A DNA stretch of 64,000 nucleotides, from contig NZ_CP059491.1 of NCBI RefSeq assembly GCF_014041935.1, positions 496,001-560,000 of the forward strand. Reading direction: 5' to 3'. Both the position numbers and the translations under genes were made by a program. Shown here one piece after another: positions 63,642 to 64,000 of the stretch (positions within the stretch are counted from its first letter, which is position 1; each line of letters opens with the position of its first letter). Source of the DNA: Gordonia jinghuaiqii (GTDB lineage Bacteria > Actinomycetota > Actinomycetes > Mycobacteriales > Mycobacteriaceae). Below the pieces are notes generated by a model that saw only the letters and a program-made list of their open reading frames with translations, made no database searches and had not been told where the DNA came from.

Positions 63642-64000
63642 GTGTCTATGTTGCATCCGACCTCTGAATCCGCTGCTGAGCGGGTATATGCCGAGGTCAA
63701 AGAGCAAATCCTCACAAACGAGATCGCCGGTGGTGAGCTGATCAGTGAGGGTGAGATCGCCGCGCAGTGCGCGGTGAGCCGCACTCCGGTGCGGGAGGCG
63801 TTCCTGCGCCTGGAGACCGAGGGCTGGATGCGCCTGTACCCGAAGCGCGGCGCGCTCGTGGTGCCGATCGGTGAGCGTGAGAAGCGCGACGTCGTCGATG
63901 CACGCCGACTCCTCGAAGGGCACGCGGTGCGTTCGGTCGTGACGCGGAGCGGTGCGCTCGACGACCTCGTCACCCGGCTCCGCGAGAACCTCGACGCCCA
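63642..64000 (+). CDS. GntR family regulator, 5' part
   Basis: The first 119 codons run off the right edge. Winged helix: RVYAEVKEQILTNEIAGGEL, ISEGEIAAQCAVSRTPVREA, FLRLETEGWMRLYPKRGALV. The beginning of the FadR/VanR-type ligand domain follows (DVVDARRLLEGHAV). GTG 63642 lies 7 bases after TAGGAT, so it may be leaderless; ATG 63633 and ATG 63648 are in frame. It is divergent from the malic enzyme. Confidence 0.9.
   Translation, partial: MSMLHPTSESAAERVYAEVKEQILTNEIAGGELISEGEIAAQCAVSRTPVREAFLRLETEGWMRLYPKRGALVVPIGEREKRDVVDARRLLEGHAVRSVVTRSGALDDLVTRLRENLDA

Overview
This window is a high-GC chromosome segment from a mycolic-acid actinomycete (order Mycobacteriales/Corynebacteriales), most likely Gordonia or a close relative. 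The assignment rests on gene families (WhiB4, GlxR/Crp, MarP, PonA2 with a PASTA domain, a Get3-like ATPase pair, a Lys-tailed TopA, a 6C small RNA) and on gene order. From about 9.4 to 46.5 kb the order follows M. tuberculosis Rv3683 to Rv3644c almost gene by gene. The genus is inferred from protein character and repeat style; no database search was possible.

Regions. 0-9.4 kb is mixed metabolic DNA: a DUF2252 protein, an M20 peptidase, an acyl-CoA dehydrogenase, a minimal AraC-type regulator, a secreted lipocalin, tRNA-Pro(CGG), a luciferase-like monooxygenase and a HAD hydrolase. 9.4-29.4 kb is the conserved envelope, redox and stress block: metallophosphoesterase, PonA2, WhiB4, two Get3-like ATPases, DUF4177, RidA, a TSUP exporter and an MFS transporter that look inserted, a metallo-beta-lactamase-fold hydrolase, Crp/GlxR, Nth, a thioredoxin-like protein, a Nudix hydrolase, MarP, an epoxide-hydrolase-like protein, a holin-like membrane protein and acetyl-CoA synthetase. 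29.4-36 kb holds a 6C small RNA followed by ssd and the tad/Flp pilus genes, interrupted by a VOC gene. 36-46.5 kb is nucleic-acid and signalling housekeeping: an MrfA-like helicase, CspA, TopA, a class III adenylate cyclase and the Pol III delta-prime subunit.

46.6-64 kb is accessory. It carries an NMT1/THI5-type ABC importer, a hydrolase/TetR divergent pair with twin palindromic operators, a PE-PPE-like secreted hydrolase, tRNA-Thr(CGT), a secreted lipase, a VOC/AraC pair, a cluster of anchored and secreted proteins ending in a ParA-like protein that lacks the Walker lysine (57.6-61.2 kb), a pterin dehydratase-VOC fusion, malic enzyme, and the start of a GntR regulator running off the window.

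How parts connect. The window encodes an adenylate cyclase, the cAMP-responsive Crp/GlxR, and acsA with a near-consensus Crp site (28367-28382) in its upstream region, so a cAMP-to-acetate circuit can be proposed from this one segment. nth, the thioredoxin-like gene, the Nudix gene and marP are translationally coupled by 1-4 base overlaps, as are ssd-tadA-tadB-tadC. Several genes (nth, 28646, 39572, holB, 57583, gntR) have a TANNNT box 6-7 bases before a GTG start and look leaderless.
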